From the NCBI GenBank assembly GCA_023667045.1, contig JAMPAU010000001.1, positions 516,998 to 580,997 on the forward strand: DNA of 64,000 nt, given 5' to 3'. Shown in pieces: positions 63,143 through 64,000 of the stretch. Position numbers and translations under genes: made by a program. Each line of letters begins with the position of its first letter. Position 1 is the first letter of the stretch. The notes beneath the pieces were generated by a model. The model ran no database searches, was not told the DNA's origin, and worked only from the letters and a program-made list of their open reading frames with translations. This DNA is from Ruminococcus flavefaciens (GTDB lineage: Bacteria; Bacillota; Clostridia; Oscillospirales; Ruminococcaceae).

Positions 63143-64000
63143 ATGGTAAAGAAAGTTTTAAAAAAAATCATTCCGAAAAAAGTCAAGGAATATGTAAAAA
63201 AACAGGTCGGTGCAAATTCATATTCACCGCAATCAGTTGAATATGTTGTCCGCAGGTCTGACGAAAAGAAAATGGATAAAAAATGTATAATAATTACCGG
63301 CGGTACAGGTGCTATTGGTTCTGCTGTCGTTCACAGACTTTATCTTGAAGGTGCAACAATAGGTGTGTGCGGAAGAAATATAGATAAAGTAAATGAACTT
63401 ATTAAAAGAATAAAAAAAGAATCAAGCGGTGGCGTTTTGATTCCATTAAAACTTGACGTATCTGACGATAAAAATATTGAAACTGCAATTGATTCTTTCG
63501 TAAAAAAAACCGGCAGACTTGACGCATTTATAAATAATGCCGGAGGTGGTGCAAGAAGTGACAGCAAGCCGATACATGAACAGTCTATAGAGATTATTGA
63601 TATGGTTCTGAATACCAATCTGAGAGGCACTATTGTGTGTTCAAGAAAAGCTGCTCAGATAATGGTAAAGCAGAATTATGGAAAAATAATCAATATGTCA
63701 TCTGTAGTTGGTATGCAGGGCAAATCCACAATGTCGGATTATGCAGCCTCAAAATCGGGAATTATCGGATTTACAAAGTCACTGGCACTTGAACTGGGAA
63801 AATATAATATTTCTGTTAACTGTGTTTCACCGGGCATGGTAAATCAGATTCCATTTGACAAAGGAATGCCTGTAAAATCATCTTCTAAAAACGTTCTCGG
63901 CAGATTCGGATATACAGATGAGGTCGCAGCTATGATTTCATATATTCTTTCAGATGAAGCTGATTATGTAACAGGTCAGAACCTTGTTATTGACGGTGGA
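63143..64000 (+). CDS. SDR oxidoreductase with basic N-terminal extension (3' end outside window)
   Basis: Open from ATG 63143 (AAAGGAA upstream) to the window end, 286 codons. Residues about 1-35 form a Lys-rich extension (KKVLKKIIPKKVKEYVKK), followed by a classical SDR: TGGTGAIGSA (Rossmann loop), NNAGGGA, catalytic Ser (INMSSVVG), YAASK (Tyr/Lys) and a terminal TGQNLVIDGG. It probably acts with the MenD-like enzyme on the same intermediate. The extension may dock to the membrane or partner. Confidence 0.85.
   Translation, partial: MVKKVLKKIIPKKVKEYVKKQVGANSYSPQSVEYVVRRSDEKKMDKKCIIITGGTGAIGSAVVHRLYLEGATIGVCGRNIDKVNELIKRIKKESSGGVLIPLKLDVSDDKNIETAIDSFVKKTGRLDAFINNAGGGARSDSKPIHEQSIEIIDMVLNTNLRGTIVCSRKAAQIMVKQNYGKIINMSSVVGMQGKSTMSDYAASKSGIIGFTKSLALELGKYNISVNCVSPGMVNQIPFDKGMPVKSSSKNVLGRFGYTDEVAAMISYILSDEADYVTGQNLVIDGG

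Noticed and set aside
1-64000. Global reassignment of TAG to an amino acid
   Set aside because: TAG ends several genes where the next codons soon meet another stop or a new ribosome site (41708, 42210, 48055, 52086, 53086), so it is a normal stop in general.
1-64000. CRISPR arrays, insertion sequences, tRNA or rRNA genes, prophage structural genes
   Set aside because: I saw no direct repeat arrays, transposase or phage-structure motifs, tRNA cloverleaf sequence or rRNA in the window.

Overview
The window looks like the chromosome of a low-GC Gram-positive gut or rumen bacterium of the Oscillospiraceae, most likely a Ruminococcus. Two secreted enzymes end in type I dockerin domains (a GH5 endoglucanase and an SGNH esterase), which points to a cellulosome. 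Promoters are strikingly regular: more than twenty TTGACA-like / TATAAT-like pairs, every one with a 17-nt spacer. Genes have strong AGGAGG-type ribosome sites, and stem plus T-run terminators separate the transcription units. This is inference from content; no rRNA marker is present.

Layout. 1-7.3 kb: 3' part of a HipA-like kinase gene, a membrane glycerophosphodiesterase, a metallophosphoesterase operon, an SDR reductase and a lipoprotein. 7.4-12.7 kb: an NAD salvage block (NrtR-type Nudix regulator, nicotinamidase, PRPP-synthetase-like protein, small unknown protein, nicotinamide phosphoribosyltransferase, then a gene remnant and nadE under its own promoter). 12.7-17.3 kb, minus strand: PHP phosphatase, Lrp regulator, aminotransferase, ispE and three small unknown genes. 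17.4-19.1 kb: ACT protein plus UPF0210 pair. 19.1-28 kb: small membrane proteins, an APH-like kinase without a standard start codon, the GH5 cellulase, a methyltransferase, a frameshifted small gene, DUF3810 and the dockerin esterase. 28-33 kb: yfmF - small acidic protein - yfmH - lgt - folD. 33-38.4 kb: MBOAT/SGNH polysaccharide O-acylation pair, a PP2C phosphatase and an orphan one-domain HsdS. 38.5-47.4 kb: Cthe_2159-like binding protein, two broken genes, gpsA, an amber-interrupted membrane protein, a GH25 lysozyme, an ECF transporter S component and a ROK glucokinase. 47.5-50.7 kb: ECF sigma factor with a membrane-anchored beta-propeller protein. 50.7-53.8 kb: a cluster of small unknown proteins including an internally duplicated family. 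54-59.4 kb: a DUF2798 protein behind a structured leader, a methyltransferase, radA, lipoproteins and a 5'-truncated amidase. 59.7-64 kb: start of a surface-polysaccharide cluster (flippase, MenD-like TPP enzyme, SDR).

Most notable. (1) The NrtR-PncA-Prs-NadV operon carries both nicotinamide salvage routes plus a dedicated PRPP-type enzyme and an unknown partner, with a palindrome over the predicted transcription start. (2) Three accessory genes are cut by an in-frame TAG, each continuing sensibly beyond it; one cut falls inside a four-CxxC zinc ribbon and the extended frame ends in an ATGA overlap with the next gene. (3) The two DUF2798 paralogues lie behind long leaders, one able to fold into mutually exclusive stems like a riboswitch. 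(4) Several other small genes are damaged (two single-base homopolymer frameshifts, one missing start codon, one truncation, one three-frame remnant), so the accessory content is either decaying or affected by sequence errors.
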